The notes beneath the pieces were generated by a model. The model made no database searches. It was not told the DNA's origin and saw nothing but the letters and a program-made list of their open reading frames with translations. A DNA stretch of 64,000 bases from Desmodus rotundus (taxonomy: Eukaryota; Chordata; Mammalia; Chiroptera; Phyllostomidae): positions 52,787,459 through 52,851,458 of the forward strand of contig NC_071392.1 in NCBI RefSeq assembly GCF_022682495.2, given 5' to 3'. The position numbers and the translations under genes were made by a program. Shown in pieces: positions 22,551 through 35,039 of this stretch (positions within the stretch are counted from its first letter, which is position 1; each line of letters begins with the position of its first letter).

Positions 22551-25032
22551 CTTAATTATGTTTTATTGATTATAATATTACAGTCATCCTGATTATTTTC
22601 CCTTTGTCCTTCCTCCACCCAGCAATCCCCCCACCATTGTTCATGTCCATGGGTCATTTGTATACATTTTTTGGCTACTCCACTTCCTATACTGTACTTC
22701 ACATGCCCATGGCTATTTGGTAAATACCTATTTGTACTTCTTAATCCCCTTACCTATTCACCCATTTCCCCACACCCCACTCCCATCTGGCAACCAACAA
22801 AAGGCTCTCTGTATCCATGATTCTGTCTCTGTTCTTGTTTGCTTAGTTTGTTTTTTAGATTCAATTTTTTGATTGATTTGTATTTTTGCCATTTTATTGT
22901 TCATAGTTTGATCATCTTTTTCTTAAATAAGTACCTTTAACATTTCATATAATAATGGTTTGGTGATGATGAACTCCTTTAATTTTTCCTTGTCTGGGAA
23001 GCTCTATATCTGCCCTTAAATTCTAAATGATATCTTTGCTGGGTAGAACAATATTGGCTGTCAGTCCCTGCTTTTCATGACTTTGAATATTTCTTGCTGA
23101 TCCCTTCTTGTTTGCAAAGTTTCTTCTGAGAAATCAGCTGACAATCTTATGGGAATTCTCCTGTAGGTAACTAACTTCTTTTCTCTTGCTTCTTTTAAGA
23201 TTCTCTTTATCTTTAACCTTTAGCATTTTAACTATGATGTGTCTTGGAGTGGGCCTCTTTGCATCCATCTTGTTTGGGACTTTCTGTGCTTCCTGGACTT
23301 GCATGTCTATTTCCTTCACCAAATTAGGGAAGTTTTCTTTCACTATTTTTTCAAATAGGTTTCCAATTCCTTGGTCTTTCTCTTCCTGGCACCTGTATGC
23401 TGTGAATGTTGGACCACTTGAGGTTGTCCCATAGGCTACTTATGCTATCCTCATTTTTTTGGATTCTTTTTTCTTGGTTGTTTTTTGCTTCCTTACATTC
23501 CATATCATTGATTTGAATCTTAGCTTCATCCAGTCTACTGTTGTCTCCCTGTAAGTTGTTCTTTATTTCAATTAGTGTATCCTTTGTTTCTGACTGGATC
23601 TTTTTTATGCTGCTGAGGTCATCACTAAGTTCCTTGAGCAAGCTTATAACCAGTGTTTTAAATGCTGCATCTGATAGATTGCTTATCTCCATTTTGTTAA
23701 GCTCTTTCTCTGGAGTTTTGATCTGTTCTTTCATTTGGGCCATGTTTCTTTGTCTCCTTGTTTTGGCAGCCTCCCTGTGTTTATTTCTATGTATTAGATA
23801 GAGCTGCTTTGACTACTTGTCTTGGTAGTGTGGCCTCATGTAGTAGGTGTCCCATAGGTCCAATGGCACAGCCTCCCCTATCACCCAAGCTGTGCCCTTC
23901 TTGTGGGCTGAGTACACCCTCCTCTTGTAGTTGAGCTTTGGTTGCTGTTGGCAGGTCAGTGGGAGGGATTTACCCAGGCCAGTCAACTGCAAGGATTGTC
24001 TGTGACCACTTAACATCAACCCCCACACTCCGTGGAGGATCAACTGTGCAGAGACAGGCTGGTGATACTCCAATGTGGTCTGCAGCAGTCCACTGGGTGT
24101 GGTGTCCCTGGGGTTTCCCAGGTGGTACAGGTCAAGTTCAGCCCCCAATTGTGTTTTGCTCAGAGCCACCCTGTCTGAGGTTATAAAGCAATCTGAGGTG
24201 GCTGCTACTTGTGCTGGTTCTGGAGATTCCCAAGGAAAGCCAAGCTGTGAATCTGGGCTTGGCTTGGGGCCCACTGAGGCCAGCTGTTGGTTGTTTCATA
24301 AGATTTAGGAAGTTGTGCAGCATGAGCCAAGACCAGCCATTCATATCGAATAGAAGCTTGGGTGGGCCTGTAAGTTGGGTGGGTCAGAGTCTCTCGGGAT
24401 CTCCAAGAGTGTTAAACAGTGTTAGCTAGGTTGTTGGAGTCTCAGAAATGGCACCAGCTTGCTGGCTCAAGGGGGGAGGGGGGGCGGTTAGAAAATGTGC
24501 AATGGCCTGTGCTTGCCTTGATGCCAGGCAATTCAGCCTCTCCCAGTATGCCACCAGTGACTTTCAAGCTGCTACCCCTGTGCTGGAGTTCAGAGGGAGT
24601 GAGTCTGAGTAGGTGAGTCTGTGTGTGGTTTCTTTAACAGGAACTGCTTTGGGCTCCAGGAATTTCTTCCACCAATTCAATCCTTACTGGGTTTTGCAGC
24701 CAGAAGTTGTGGGGACTTACCTTCCTGGCACTGGGACCCTGGGCTGCAGGGCATGGCGTGGTATGGTGCAGAACTCCTCAATCCCAAGATATCCCTTCGG
24801 AATTTTTTCCACCAGTCGTGGATGAAGTCGACCAGCCTGTGCCATGCCTGTACCCCTCCTACCAGTCTGGATGGATGTGGTTTCTCTAATTTTGTAGTTA
24901 TCAGACTTCCATTCAAGTCAATTTCAGATGGTTGTGAGTGATGGTTGATCTACACTTTAGCTGTAGTTTTGATGTGGTTGTGTGAAGAGGTGAGCCATGT
25001 CTGACTATGCTGCCATCTTGACTGGAAGCCTC
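22551..25032 (-). mobile_element. Older HAL1-like element, about 2.5 kb
   Basis: The 3' UTR (22,551-22,930) passes straight into ORF1 (about 22,935-23,743), with no ORF2 between, so this is HAL1 rather than L1. ORF1 blocks are at 23,743-23,351 and 23,343-23,134; the rest is broken. The 5' UTR (23,744-25,032) is longer and unlike that of the three younger copies, but resembles the L1 5' UTRs at 3,600-5,140 and 30,245-31,150. It ends in CTGCCATCTTGAC on the plus strand. It is inserted among antisense L1 ORF1/ORF2 sequence. Confidence 0.8.
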
Positions 25033-26129
25033 TCTGCTTATTTTTTAATTGGATTTTTTTTTAGTGTTTTATGAGTTCTTTATAAATTTTGTATATTAAC
25101 CCCTTATCAGATGTATCATTGATAATAATGTTCTCCCATTCAGTGGGTTGTCTTTTCATTTTGTTGATGGTTTCATTTTCTGTACAATAACTTTTTAGTT
25201 CTATGTAATCCCATTTCTTTATTTTTTTTCTTTTGTTTCCCTTGCGGTATGAGATATAAGCAAAAAATATTGCTAAGAGAAATGTCTGAGATTTTATTGC
25301 CTATGTTTTCTTCCAGGAGTTTTGTGGTTTCAGGTCTTACATTTATGTCTCTAATCCATTTTGATTTTATTCTTGTATATGGTATAAGAAAATGATCCAG
25401 CTTCATTCTTTTGTATGCATCTGTCTAGTTTTCCCAACACCATTTACTGAAGAGAGTGTCCTTACCCAGTGTATGTTCTTGCCTCCTTCATCATAGATTA
25501 ATTAACCATATAGGCATGGGTTTATTTCTGGGTTCTCTGTTTTGTTCCATTGATTTATGTTTATTTTTTATACCTATCATGCTGTTTTGATTATTATAGC
25601 CATGTAGTGTATTTTGATATCAGCGTAATGCCTCTAAATTTGTTCTTCTTTCTCAAGGTTATTATGGCTATTTGTGATCTTTTGTGGTTCCATATTAATT
25701 TTATAATTATTTGCTCTAAGTCTGTTAAAATGTCACTATATTTTGATAGAGGTTGCATTGAATCTATAGATTGCTTTGGTAATATGGATATTTCAATGAC
25801 ATTAATTCTTTCTATCCATGAGCTCAGTATATTCTTTCATTTATTTGCATCTTCTTAAATTTCTTTCTTCAATGTGTTATAATGTTCTAAGTATAGGTCT
25901 TTTACCTGTGTGGCTAAATTTGTTCCTAGGTATTTTATTCTTTTTGATGCAATTATAAATGAGATTGTTTTCTTCTCTTGCTGATAGTTCATTATTGGTG
26001 TGTAAATATATTTTATTAACATTATATATGTTAACTTTGTTTTTATATTAACATTATATATGTTAATTTTGTATCTTACTATTTTACTGAATTTATTTTT
26101 CAGTGTAATAATTTTTTGTTGGAATCTTT

Positions 26130-26329
26130 TTTTAAAGATTTTATTTATTTACTTTTAGAGAGGGGGGAGGGAGGGATATAGCAAGGGAGAGGAACATCAA
26201 TGTGTGAAAGATACAATGATCGGTTGCCTCTCACATGCTTCCAACTGGGGTCCTGGCCCACAACTCAGACATGTGCCCTGACTTGGAATTGAACCAGCAC
26301 TGAATCCACTGAGTCACACCTGCCAGGGC
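26130..26329 (-). mobile_element. VES-type SINE with 15-bp TSD
   Basis: Same family and orientation as the 20,780 copy (minus strand head GCCCTGGCAGGTGTGACTCA). Perfect duplication TTTTGTTGGAATCTT at 26,114-26,128 and 26,330-26,344, within L1 ORF2. Confidence 0.92.
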
Positions 26330-27207
26330 TTTTGTTGGAATCTTTAGGATTTCTCTCTATAGTTACATGTCACCTGCAAATAATGGCAGTTTTACTTGTT
26401 CCTTTCCAATTTGGATGCCTTTTATTTCTTTTTCTTATCTGAAGTCATTGCCTATGGTTATGACTTCCAATACTAGGTTGAATAAAAGTGGTGAGAGTGG
26501 ACATTCTTGTTTTGTTTCTGATCTTAAGGAAAATGCTTTTAGCTTTTATACATCTAGTGTGATTATAGCCATGGGTTTGTCATATATGGTCTTTATTATG
26601 TTGAGGTATATTCCCTCTATCCCCATCTAGTGAAAGTTTTTCTCTTGAATGTTCATTGGATTCTGTCAAATACTTCTTCTGTATCAGGTCTATTTTGTCT
26701 GATATAATGATACTACCTCAGCTTTTCGTTGACATTTGCATGAAATATCTTTTTCCATCCTTTTACTTTCAGTCTGTGTGTGTCTTTCAATCTGATGTGC
26801 ATCTCTTATAGACAACATATGCATGGGTCCTGTTTTTTTATTCATTTAGCTACCTTATGTCTTTTGATTGAAGCATTTAACTCACTTACATTAAAGTGAT
26901 TATTAATAGGTATGTAGTTATTGTCATTTTATTATTCTTACTTATCTTTCCCCTCCTTCTTTTTCTTAAAGAAATTCCTTTAACATTTCTAGTAATATTT
27001 ATTTGATGGTGATGAACTTCTTTAGCTTTTTATTGTCTAGGAAGCTCTTTATCTTTTCTTCAATTTTAAATGCTAGACTTTCTGGGTATAGTAAACCTGG
27101 TTGTAGGTCCTTGCTTTTCATCACTTTAAATATTTCATGACAATCCTTTGGGCCTGCAATGTTTCCATAGAGAAATCAGCCAACAGTCTTATGGGAGCTT
27201 CCTTGTA

Positions 27208-27780
27208 TTGGGTTGGCCAAAAATTCTGTCTAGTTTTTTTTCATATAATAAAAGAAAAATTTTTCATTTTCACCAATACCTTTCTATATTTGGATATTTT
27301 GAGTATGTCAGCTATCTCCCACTGTTGGCTTCTAGTGGGTAGTGGCCAGGGGTGTTGCTAAACATCTTGTGATGCATAAGACAGCCCCAATGCATAATAC
27401 AGCCCCACAGCAAATAAATATTTAGCCAGAATGTTAATAGTACCAAGGAACTTTGAAAACCACTTTTGACATGTTTGATCAGCCACAGCAACTTCTCCAC
27501 ACACTGCACAAATCTTTGTACAGTGTGTGTTTCAGTTGCATTTTTACCTTTCTTGAATTAATAAAGCATAATATGCTGAAAATGTGTATTTCTTCCATCT
27601 TCAATATTAAAATGGCTGCACAAAAATCAACTGATTTGATAAGTCTTTTTAAATGCACACTTGATATGACAGCTGTTACAACACAACCTACAAAATTGTT
27701 TTGAAATATGTTAAAGACAACTAAGCAATATTAGAGCCATCATATAGAAAAAAACTAAATGAAATGCTTGTCCAACCCAA
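27208..27780. mobile_element. Non-autonomous mariner with embedded MER20-like segment
   Basis: Terminal inverted repeats TTGGGTTGGCCAAAAATTC (left) and, as reverse complement, TTGGGTTGGACAAGCATTTC (right), flanked by TA at 27,206-27,207 and 27,781-27,782. About 27,310-27,455 instead matches the 3' half of MER20 (CTAGTGGGTAGTGGCCAGGG, GACAGCCCC, GTTAATAGTACCAAGGAAC), a hAT family unrelated to mariner. There is no transposase ORF. Confidence 0.85.
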
Positions 27781-29209
27781 TAGTATCTAACTGCCTTTCT
27801 CTTGCTGCTTTTAAGATTCTCTTTTTTGTCTTTAACCTTTGGCATTTTAATTATAATGTATCTTGGTGTGGACCTTTTTGGGTTCATCTTCTTTGGGACT
27901 CTCTGCACCTCCTGGACTTGTATGTCTATTTACCTCACCAGGTTAGGGAAGTTTTCAGTAGTCATTATTTCTTCAAATAGGTTTTAAATACCTTGCTCTT
28001 TCTCCTCTCCTTCTGGTACCTCTATAATGTGAATGTTGTTATGCTTGCTGTTGGCCCACATAGATCCTTTAGACTATCCTCATTTTTTAAAACTTCTTTT
28101 TTTTTTAACTGTTCCAATTGGGTATTTTCCGTTACCTTGTCTTCCAAATTGCTGATTTGACCCTCTGCTTCAGCTAATCTGCTGTTGATTCCTTCCAGAG
28201 TAATCTTCATTTTAGTTATTGTATTCTTCTTTTATGAATGATTCATTTTTATAGTTTCTATGGCCTTTATTATGCTTATTTTGAAGTTTTCAGTGAGTTT
28301 ATCTATTCTTTCCCTAAGTTCATTGAGCATTATTATTACCAGTGTTTTGAACTCTGTATCTGGTAGATTGCTCTCTTCATTTTGTTCAGGTTTTTTTTCT
28401 GGAGTTTTTCCTATTCTTTCATTTGGGACATGGGTATTTGTCTCCTAATTTGTCTACCTCTCTGTGTTTGTTTATATTTATTAGGTTTATATTTACTATG
28501 TCTCCAAGTCTTGGAAGAGTGGCCTTATATCGTAAGTGATCTGTGGGGCCCAGTAATGTAATCTCCCTGAGTACGTGAGCAAGGTGCTACAAGAGTGTTC
28601 CTTGTGTGGGTTGTGTGTGCTCTCCCCCCCCACTGCAGTTGAGCTTTGATTGCTGTTGGAATGTCAGTGGGTGAGTTTGATCCTCAGGCTGACTGGTAGT
28701 GAGGATTGGCCATGACCACAGTGTACTAGTTGTGTGTGTGTGTGGGGGGGGGCATTGACCCCATGGAGTAGGAATTTTTAGTGGGCTCTGGTGCCTGCTG
28801 AGTCCACTCTTTGAGTGTGTCATTTGTGGAGCTAATCAGATGGTATTGTTGTGCTAGAAGGTGGCCACTGTTGGTGCTGGTTCTGGGACCTCTTGGGAGA
28901 AGCTCCCATACAAGCCTACTTCAGCTACTCTTTGTAACCAGCTTGGGTTCATTTGGTAGGAGTTACAAAGCTGGGCCTGGAGGAACATGGGAGAAGCCAT
29001 ACTGCAAATCAAGGCTGGCTGTCATCAATACTGAGTACTGGTTTACTTATAAAAATGTAAAGGGCATCCCAAAGCCAGCCACCACCTGCCAGCTATCCAT
29101 AAGGCAGGGGTGCTGAAAGAGCCTCAGGCAGTATGTGAGTTGGGTTGGGCAGGGTCTCAGGGATCACCAGTGTGGGGTGAGGGATATTCACTAAGTTAAT
29201 GCAGATTCA

Positions 29210-30229
29210 TTAAAATGAAAAGAGAACCAACTATATGGGAAAACATATTTTCCAATGATACCTTGGACAAGGGTTTGATCTCCAAAATATATAAAGAATC
29301 CACAGGACTCCACTCCAGGAACACACAAAAAAAAAACAATTAAAAAATGGACAAAAGACTTGAACATACACTTCTCCAAGGAGGACATAGAGAGGGCCCA
29401 GAGACATATGAAAAGATGCTCAGCATCACTAGCTGTCAGAGAGATGAAAATTCAAACCACAATGAGATACCACCTCACACCAGTCAGAATGACCATCATA
29501 AACAAATCAACAAACAAGTGTTGAAGAGGATGCAGAGAAAAGGAACCCTAGTGCACTGTTGGTGGGAATGAAGACTGGTGCAGCCACTGTGGAAAACAGT
29601 ATGGAATTCCCTCAGAAAACTGAAAATGGAACTGCCTTTTCACCTGGCAATTCCACTACTGGGATTATACCCTAAGATCCCTGAAACACCAATCAAAAAG
29701 AACCTATGCACCCCAATGTTCATAGCAGCACAATTTACAATAGCCAACTAAAGTGCCCATCAGTAAAGGAATGGATCAAAAAACTATGGTACATTTACAC
29801 AATGGAATATTAGACAGCAGAGAGAAAGAAGAAGCTCCTACCCTTTGCGACAGCATGGATGGACCTGGAGAGCATTATGCTACGTGAAATAAACCAAGCA
29901 GTAAGGGACAAATACCATATGATATCACCTTTAACTGGAGCATAATCAACAAAAGAAAAAATCAAACAAAAAATATAACCAAAGACATTGAAATTAAGAA
30001 CAATCTAACAATACCTAGAGGGGAAGAGGGAGGGGAGAGTAGGGAAAAGGGTTTTCAGGAACTGCTATAAAGGACACATGGACAAAACCAAGGGGGAGGG
30101 TGGAAGCAAGGGAAGGAGGCGGGTTTGGCTGGGCTAGGGGGAGTGGTGGGGAGAAAATGCAGACAACTGTAATTGAACAACAATAAAGTAATTTAAAAAA
30201 GCATACTTTGAGTCTATACCAAAAAAAAT
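29210..30229 (+). mobile_element. Young 5'-truncated L1, sense, with TSD and extra tail
   Basis: Contains the last ~200 codons of ORF2 (broken), then the bat-type G-rich 3' UTR (30,000-30,170), the AATAAAGTAATTTAAAAAA end, a 20-base non-L1 stretch (30,201-30,220) and a second A run. A perfect 15-bp duplication GTTAATGCAGATTCA lies at 29,195-29,209 and 30,230-30,244. The target is the 5' UTR of the antisense L1. Confidence 0.93.
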
Positions 30230-30244
30230 GTTAATGCAGATTCA

Positions 30245-31150
30245 GATTTGGTTCCAGTGTCAAGCCTAGAGCCACACAGCAAGAGGCACAGGGCACACCA
30301 AAGTCAGCTGCTGCCTGCCTGGAGCCTGTGGACCTTTGAGAGTTTTTAAGACTGCAACAAAGACCAGATCTGGCTGTCTGCCACTGAAAAAGCCTCTGGT
30401 GGTATGCAAGTTGGGTAGGGTGGGTTCTTAGGCAGTCATCGGGTGGAGTGAGTGATGTTCACCAGTTTAAAGCAGATTCAGATTGGGGGCCAATCTACGC
30501 ATGCATGCCGTGGTGGGGGGGGGGAGGGCTTAACATAGGGACAATGGTGGGTGTCCCTCTAGCTCTCACCCTGAAACCACACAATTCATTTTCTCCCTGT
30601 ATGTGTCTTGCACCTTTTGTGCAGCTGTCTCTTCACTGGAGCTTAGGGTGACTGCTTGTGAGCAGTGAATCTGTACATGGCCCTTTAAGAGGATGCCAGC
30701 AGCCTTCCATCTCACTTAAATGGATGAGATCCCCACTGATTTTCAAAGCCACATGTCATGTCTTCTCTTCCCAGCACTGGTGTTCAGGCTGTGGAGCCTG
30801 GTGTGGGGCTGGGAACCCTCGCTCTTCACAGGAGACTTCTGCAGCTGAGGTATTGCTCTTCACAGGAGACTTCTGCAGCTGAGGTATTGCTCTTCACAGG
30901 AGACTTCTGCAGCTGAGGTATTTCTCCCAATTCCCAAATGCCACAAATGGGTGTGGGACAAGCCTGTTTTGCATCTCTATGCCTCCTACCAGTCTTGACA
31001 TGGCATCTTTATATACTTATTTATCAGACTTCTGTTCAGCTTGTCTTTAGATGGCTCTCTAGGTTGATTGTTCTGTAATTTAGTTATAATTTTGATGTGG
31101 TCATGGGAGGTGGTGAGCACAGCATTTACCTACTCCATCACCTTTACCAG
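30245..31150 (-). mobile_element. L1 5' UTR, antisense, resumed
   Basis: Continues the L1 from 29,194 after the younger insertion and reaches the L1 5' end near 31,150. Similar blocks recur at 4,450-5,140, 7,200-7,795 and 24,400-25,032. Confidence 0.75.
30821..30922. repeat. 34-bp tandem repeat, three perfect copies
   Basis: The unit GCTCTTCACAGGAGACTTCT plus the following 14 bases is repeated at 30,821, 30,855 and 30,889 without change. It lies inside an L1 5' UTR; the sister 5' UTR copies at 4,880 and 7,560 show no such expansion, so it arose here or in a close source element. Confidence 0.95.
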
Positions 31151-31649
31151 AAGCCTCATCAGAATTAATTTGATGTGGTAAATTTTAATGGATAGACTGT
31201 TTCAAAAACCTGAGCCAGAGTCATCAGGTTGTGGCACTGGAATCTATCACTTTATTTTTAATTTCCTTGCTCCTCCTTTATTTTATTTACCTGATGTGCA
31301 GGATATCTTCTATTTGCCCCTCCAGATTTACCCTTGACCCTTCTCTACCTTGCTTTGTGCCCTGGAGGGTGACATATATGTCTACACTCCACAGTCATCA
31401 ATGAACCCCTTTTTCTCTGCATACCATTTGGGTTCAACCCATAGAAAACTCAGAAGATCAGAGAGAGGGAAAAAAGTGGGTAATTTTTCTTTCAACTCCT
31501 CTTAAGAAGTCACCATGGGCTGCATCTCTCATTGGAAGGACTCCACTCTTGAAAAGCCTGTAACTATTCTCTATTCAAAAAAAGAAAAGAACATCCTGGG
31601 TTACTATAGGGTCCTGACAAACCCAAATTGCCCATCATTAACTGGGTGT

Positions 31650-32409
31650 TATATATCCCACCAAAACAACAAATGCACAGCAGATTTCTTATAAAATAAA
31701 AATATTATGGCCAGTCTCATAAGTAGATCGGGAAACACAAGTCAACTGCATAAGCAGGCAGCACAGACTCCCATGCTACTGCTCCTACTGCTTGGTCACC
31801 TCTTTCTTGATCCATACCTGGTGCCCTGGAAGGAGTTCCATGTGGCCAGTTAACAGAGGGAAAAACAGGCTAGATTTATTGGTGGATCTGACTTTTATGC
31901 AATCACCATGGGAAGTGGGCAGCTGCTACACTAGCACTCCACCAAAGGGTGGCCCAGAAAGCCAGTAGTGAAGGGAAATTCCTATGAAGAAACTCTAGCT
32001 TCAGATTTACTTGTTCACTTCATGTTGATGAAGAGGTAGCCTGAGGTATAGAACTATAGTGACACATGAGCAGTGACTTGGAAAAAATTAATTTTGGAAA
32101 ATCAGTTGTAAGACCTCAGTGCTCCCAGTTACATTAGTTTTTAACTCTTAGAACACCTTATCCACCGCCATGACATTCCTAAGACTAGGGGATGTATTTT
32201 ATGACAAAAGAAGTGGAGCAATGGGCTTAGCATATATGAACTTCCCTGATCTTATCACAGGCTCCATGACACAGAAGTAGTTGGTGTGAAATAGCAGTGG
32301 AATGGTCAGCTAAAGGCTTAGTCATAACATCAGCTGGGAGACATCACCCTGTGAAGTTGGGCTGCTGGTATATAAATGAGGCATGCTTTTAACCAGTGAG
32401 CAATATATG

Positions 32410-32444
<35 letters not shown>

Positions 32445-32950
32445 TTAGCCAGAATGCATGAACCTGGGAACCAAGGTTTGGAGCTGTGAGTGGCTCCTCT
32501 AACTATTACATGATATACAGTACTTGAAGAATTTTTGCTTCTTATCCCTCTGACCTAATCCTCTGTTGATTTAGAGATCTGAGTGCCCGAGGACAGAGAA
32601 TGGGGCCACTATGCTGATTGGGGTCATTGGTCCTGATCTCCAGGGAGAATTGGGTTGCTGATACACAAGGAAGGCAGAGAACTATATCTGGAGCCCAGAA
32701 GACTTGCTGTGTGCCACCTAGTACTTGGTCACTTGTCCTAGCCAATGGGAAACTAGCAGCAGAATAAAACGAGACCACCTAGGACTCAAATCTCATAGAA
32801 ATGAAGGTCTGAGTTATCCTACCAGGTAAATAAGTCCATACAGCTGGGGTGCTATCACAGGGTAAGAGAAACATGAAGTGAATGTGAGAGAAAACAGTTA
32901 TGATTACCACCTGTTTAGACCTCATGACCAGTCACAGAAGTGGGATGATA
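31650..32950 (+). mobile_element. Degraded ERVL-like pol region
   Basis: The stretch near 31,870-31,970 (GGTGGATCTG, GGGAAGTGGGCAGCTGCTAC, then GTAGTGAAGGGAAATTCCT) reads like the RNase H part of class III ERVL pol, and similar-looking decayed text follows to about 32,900. There are stops and frameshifts throughout, so nothing is translatable. The extent is approximate. The sequence before it (31,151-31,650) is old and unidentified. Confidence 0.5.
32411..32443. repeat. TG dinucleotide microsatellite
   Basis: About 16 uninterrupted TG units. Confidence 0.97.
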
Positions 32951-33027
32951 ATGTTACATATTAATTAATTATTTTTCTACATCCTTTTCTCTTATCCTAG
33001 TTATCCGATATGAAGAGTACTAGTGTA

Positions 33028-33260
33028 GCTCTGGCTGGTGTGGTTCAGTGGATTGAACAGTGCCCACAGGAGAAACTGAAGTTCATCAGTTCTATTCAGG
33101 TCAAGGTACACGTATGGGATGCAGTTGTGGGCCAGGTCCCCGGTTGGGGGCATTTGAGAGGTAACCAATTGATGTTTCTCTTGCACATCGATGTTTCTCT
33201 CCTCTCTTTCTCCCTCTCTTGCCCTCTCTCTAAAAAATAAATAAAATCTTAAAAAAAACC
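33028..33260 (+). mobile_element. VES-type SINE, sense
   Basis: Head GCTCTGGCTGGTGTGGTTCA, A-box-like TGGTTCAGTGG, middle CATCGATGTTTCTCTCC and tail AAAATAAATAAAATCTT. Short imperfect flanking duplication ACTAGTGT/ATTAGTGT. Confidence 0.9.
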
Positions 33261-33289
33261 CATTAGTGTTGGCTAATGTTTTAGGTTTC

Positions 33290-33830
33290 AGGTGAGACAT
33301 ATATGTTTATGTATATAATGAAATATTACTCAGCCATAGAAAAAAATGAAATATTGCCATTTGCAACAATGTGGATGTACCTAGAGGGTATTATGCTAAA
33401 TGAGGTATGTCAGACAGAGAAACACAAATGTCATATGATTTTACTTATGAATGGGATATGAAAAAATAAAACAAAACAAAAATATATGAACCAACGAAAC
33501 AGGAACAAACTCATAGAAGTAGGGAACATTTTGATATAGCCTGATGGGAAGGGAGTTGGGTGGATGGGTGAAAAGGGGAAGGCATTAAGATGTACAAATT
33601 GCCTGTTTGAAAAAAAAAAAAAAAACAGTCACAGGGATGTAAAGTATAGCATAGGGAACATTGTCTACAATATTATAATAATTATGGTATCTGATGGGTA
33701 CTAGGCTTATCAAGGTGATCACTTTGTAAGTTTATATAAAGGTCTAATCGTTATGTTGCATACCTGAAACTAATATAATATTGTATGTCAACTGGAATTG
33801 AAAAAAATTTTTAATTATTTTTTAAAAAGA
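33290..33830 (+). mobile_element. L1 3' end, sense
   Basis: ORF2 C-terminal text (AATGAAATATTACTCAGCCA) and a 3' UTR with TAATATAATATTGTATGTCA, ending in A/T-rich sequence. Confidence 0.8.
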
Positions 33831-33834
33831 TCAG

Positions 33835-34240
33835 TGATTGCCAGAGGTTTGAGGGGAGTAAGAGAGGTTCAAATAGGTGAAGCAAAGGGGATTTTTTAGA
33901 GAGTTAAACTATTTTATATGATACTCTAATGGTAGATACATGAATTTCATAGCTGTTTTATTTATAATATCCCCAAACCAGCAACAATCTGAATGTCCGA
34001 CCATAGGTAAATGAATAAACAATGTGGTATATCCATACAATGGAGTGTTGCTCAGCAATAAAAAGGAAGGAATTACTGATACAAGCAACAACATGATGAA
34101 TTTCAAAAACATTATGCTGAGCAAGAGAAGACAGATCCTCATAGTCTATGATTCAATTTATCAGAAGTCCCAATCATGAAAACTAATCTATAGTTAGTTG
34201 CCTGGAGCCAGATGGTGGTGGTGGTGGTGATGAGAATTGA
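33835..34240 (+). mobile_element. Older L1M fragment, sense
   Basis: CAATGGAGTGTTGCTCAGCA and the following ORF2 end, more diverged than the preceding copy. A GGT trinucleotide run lies at 34,214-34,228. Confidence 0.65.
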
Positions 34241-34289
34241 ATGCAAAGAGGCGGGAGGAAACTTTCGTTTCTATAAATGAAATATTCTT

Positions 34290-35039
34290 TTTTTTTTAAA
34301 TTTTTATTGTTATTCAATTACAGTTGTATGCCTTTTCTCCCCATCCCTCCACCCCACCCCAGGTGAACCCACCTCCCTCCCCCACCTCCACCCTCCCCCT
34401 TGGTTTTGTCCATGTGTCCTTTATATTAGTTCCTGTAATCCCCTCTTCCCACTGTCCCCGCCCCGCCCCCCCCCCCCCGCCGTGGCTATTGTTAGATTGT
34501 TCTTAACTTCAATGTCTCTGGTTATATTTTGTTTGCTTTTTTCTTCTATTGATTATGTTCCAGTTAAAGGTGAGATCATATGGTATTTGTCCCTCACCGC
34601 CTGACTTATTTCACTTAGCATGCTCTCCAGTTTCATCCATGCTGTTGCAAAGGGTATAAGATCCTTCTTTCTCTCTGCTGCGTAGAATTCCATTGTGTAA
34701 ATATACCATAGTTTTTGGATCCACTCGTTTGCTGATGGGCACTTCGGTTGCTTCCAGTACTTAGCTATTGTAAATTGTGCTGCTATGAACATTGGGGTGC
34801 ACAGGTTCTTTTGGATTGGTGTTTCAATGTTCTTAGGGTATAATCCCAGCAGCAGAATTGCTGGGTCAAAGGGCAGTTCCATTTTTAGTTTTCTGAGGAA
34901 ATTCCATATTGTTTTCCACAGTGGCCTCACCAGTCTGCATTCCCACCAACAGTGCACAATGAGGTATCATCTCACACCAGTCAGAGTGGCCAACATAAAC
35001 AAATCCACAAACAAATGTTGGAGAGGATGCGGAGAAAAG
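34290..35039 (-). mobile_element. Twin-primed L1 insertion with 5' inversion
   Basis: 34,290-34,957 is the antisense L1 3' end (T-rich tail, C-rich 3' UTR complement, ORF2 end). At about 34,957 the sequence switches to sense L1 from just upstream (AATGAGGTATCATCTCACAC) up to 35,039. A perfect 11-bp duplication GAAATATTCTT lies at 34,279-34,289 and 35,040-35,050. Three bases (CAC) are shared at the inversion junction. Confidence 0.93.

Larger units (their letters stand above)
25033..29194 (-). mobile_element. L1, antisense: ORF2, spacer, ORF1, 5' UTR
   Basis: The minus strand reads 5' UTR (from 31,150 via 29,194), ORF1 (28,420-26,975) and ORF2 (26,970-25,033). A large part of ORF2 is missing at about 26,690, where the text jumps from reverse-transcriptase sequence to endonuclease-end sequence. 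It is interrupted by a VES SINE (26,130), a mariner (27,208) and a younger sense L1 (29,210). Confidence 0.8.

Noticed and set aside
30821..30922. CRISPR-like direct repeats
   Set aside because: The 34-bp units are contiguous without spacers and lie in an L1 5' UTR of a mammalian genome.
33028..33090. Possible tRNA gene
   Set aside because: The A-box-like sequence belongs to the tRNA-derived head of a VES SINE; no complete cloverleaf is present.
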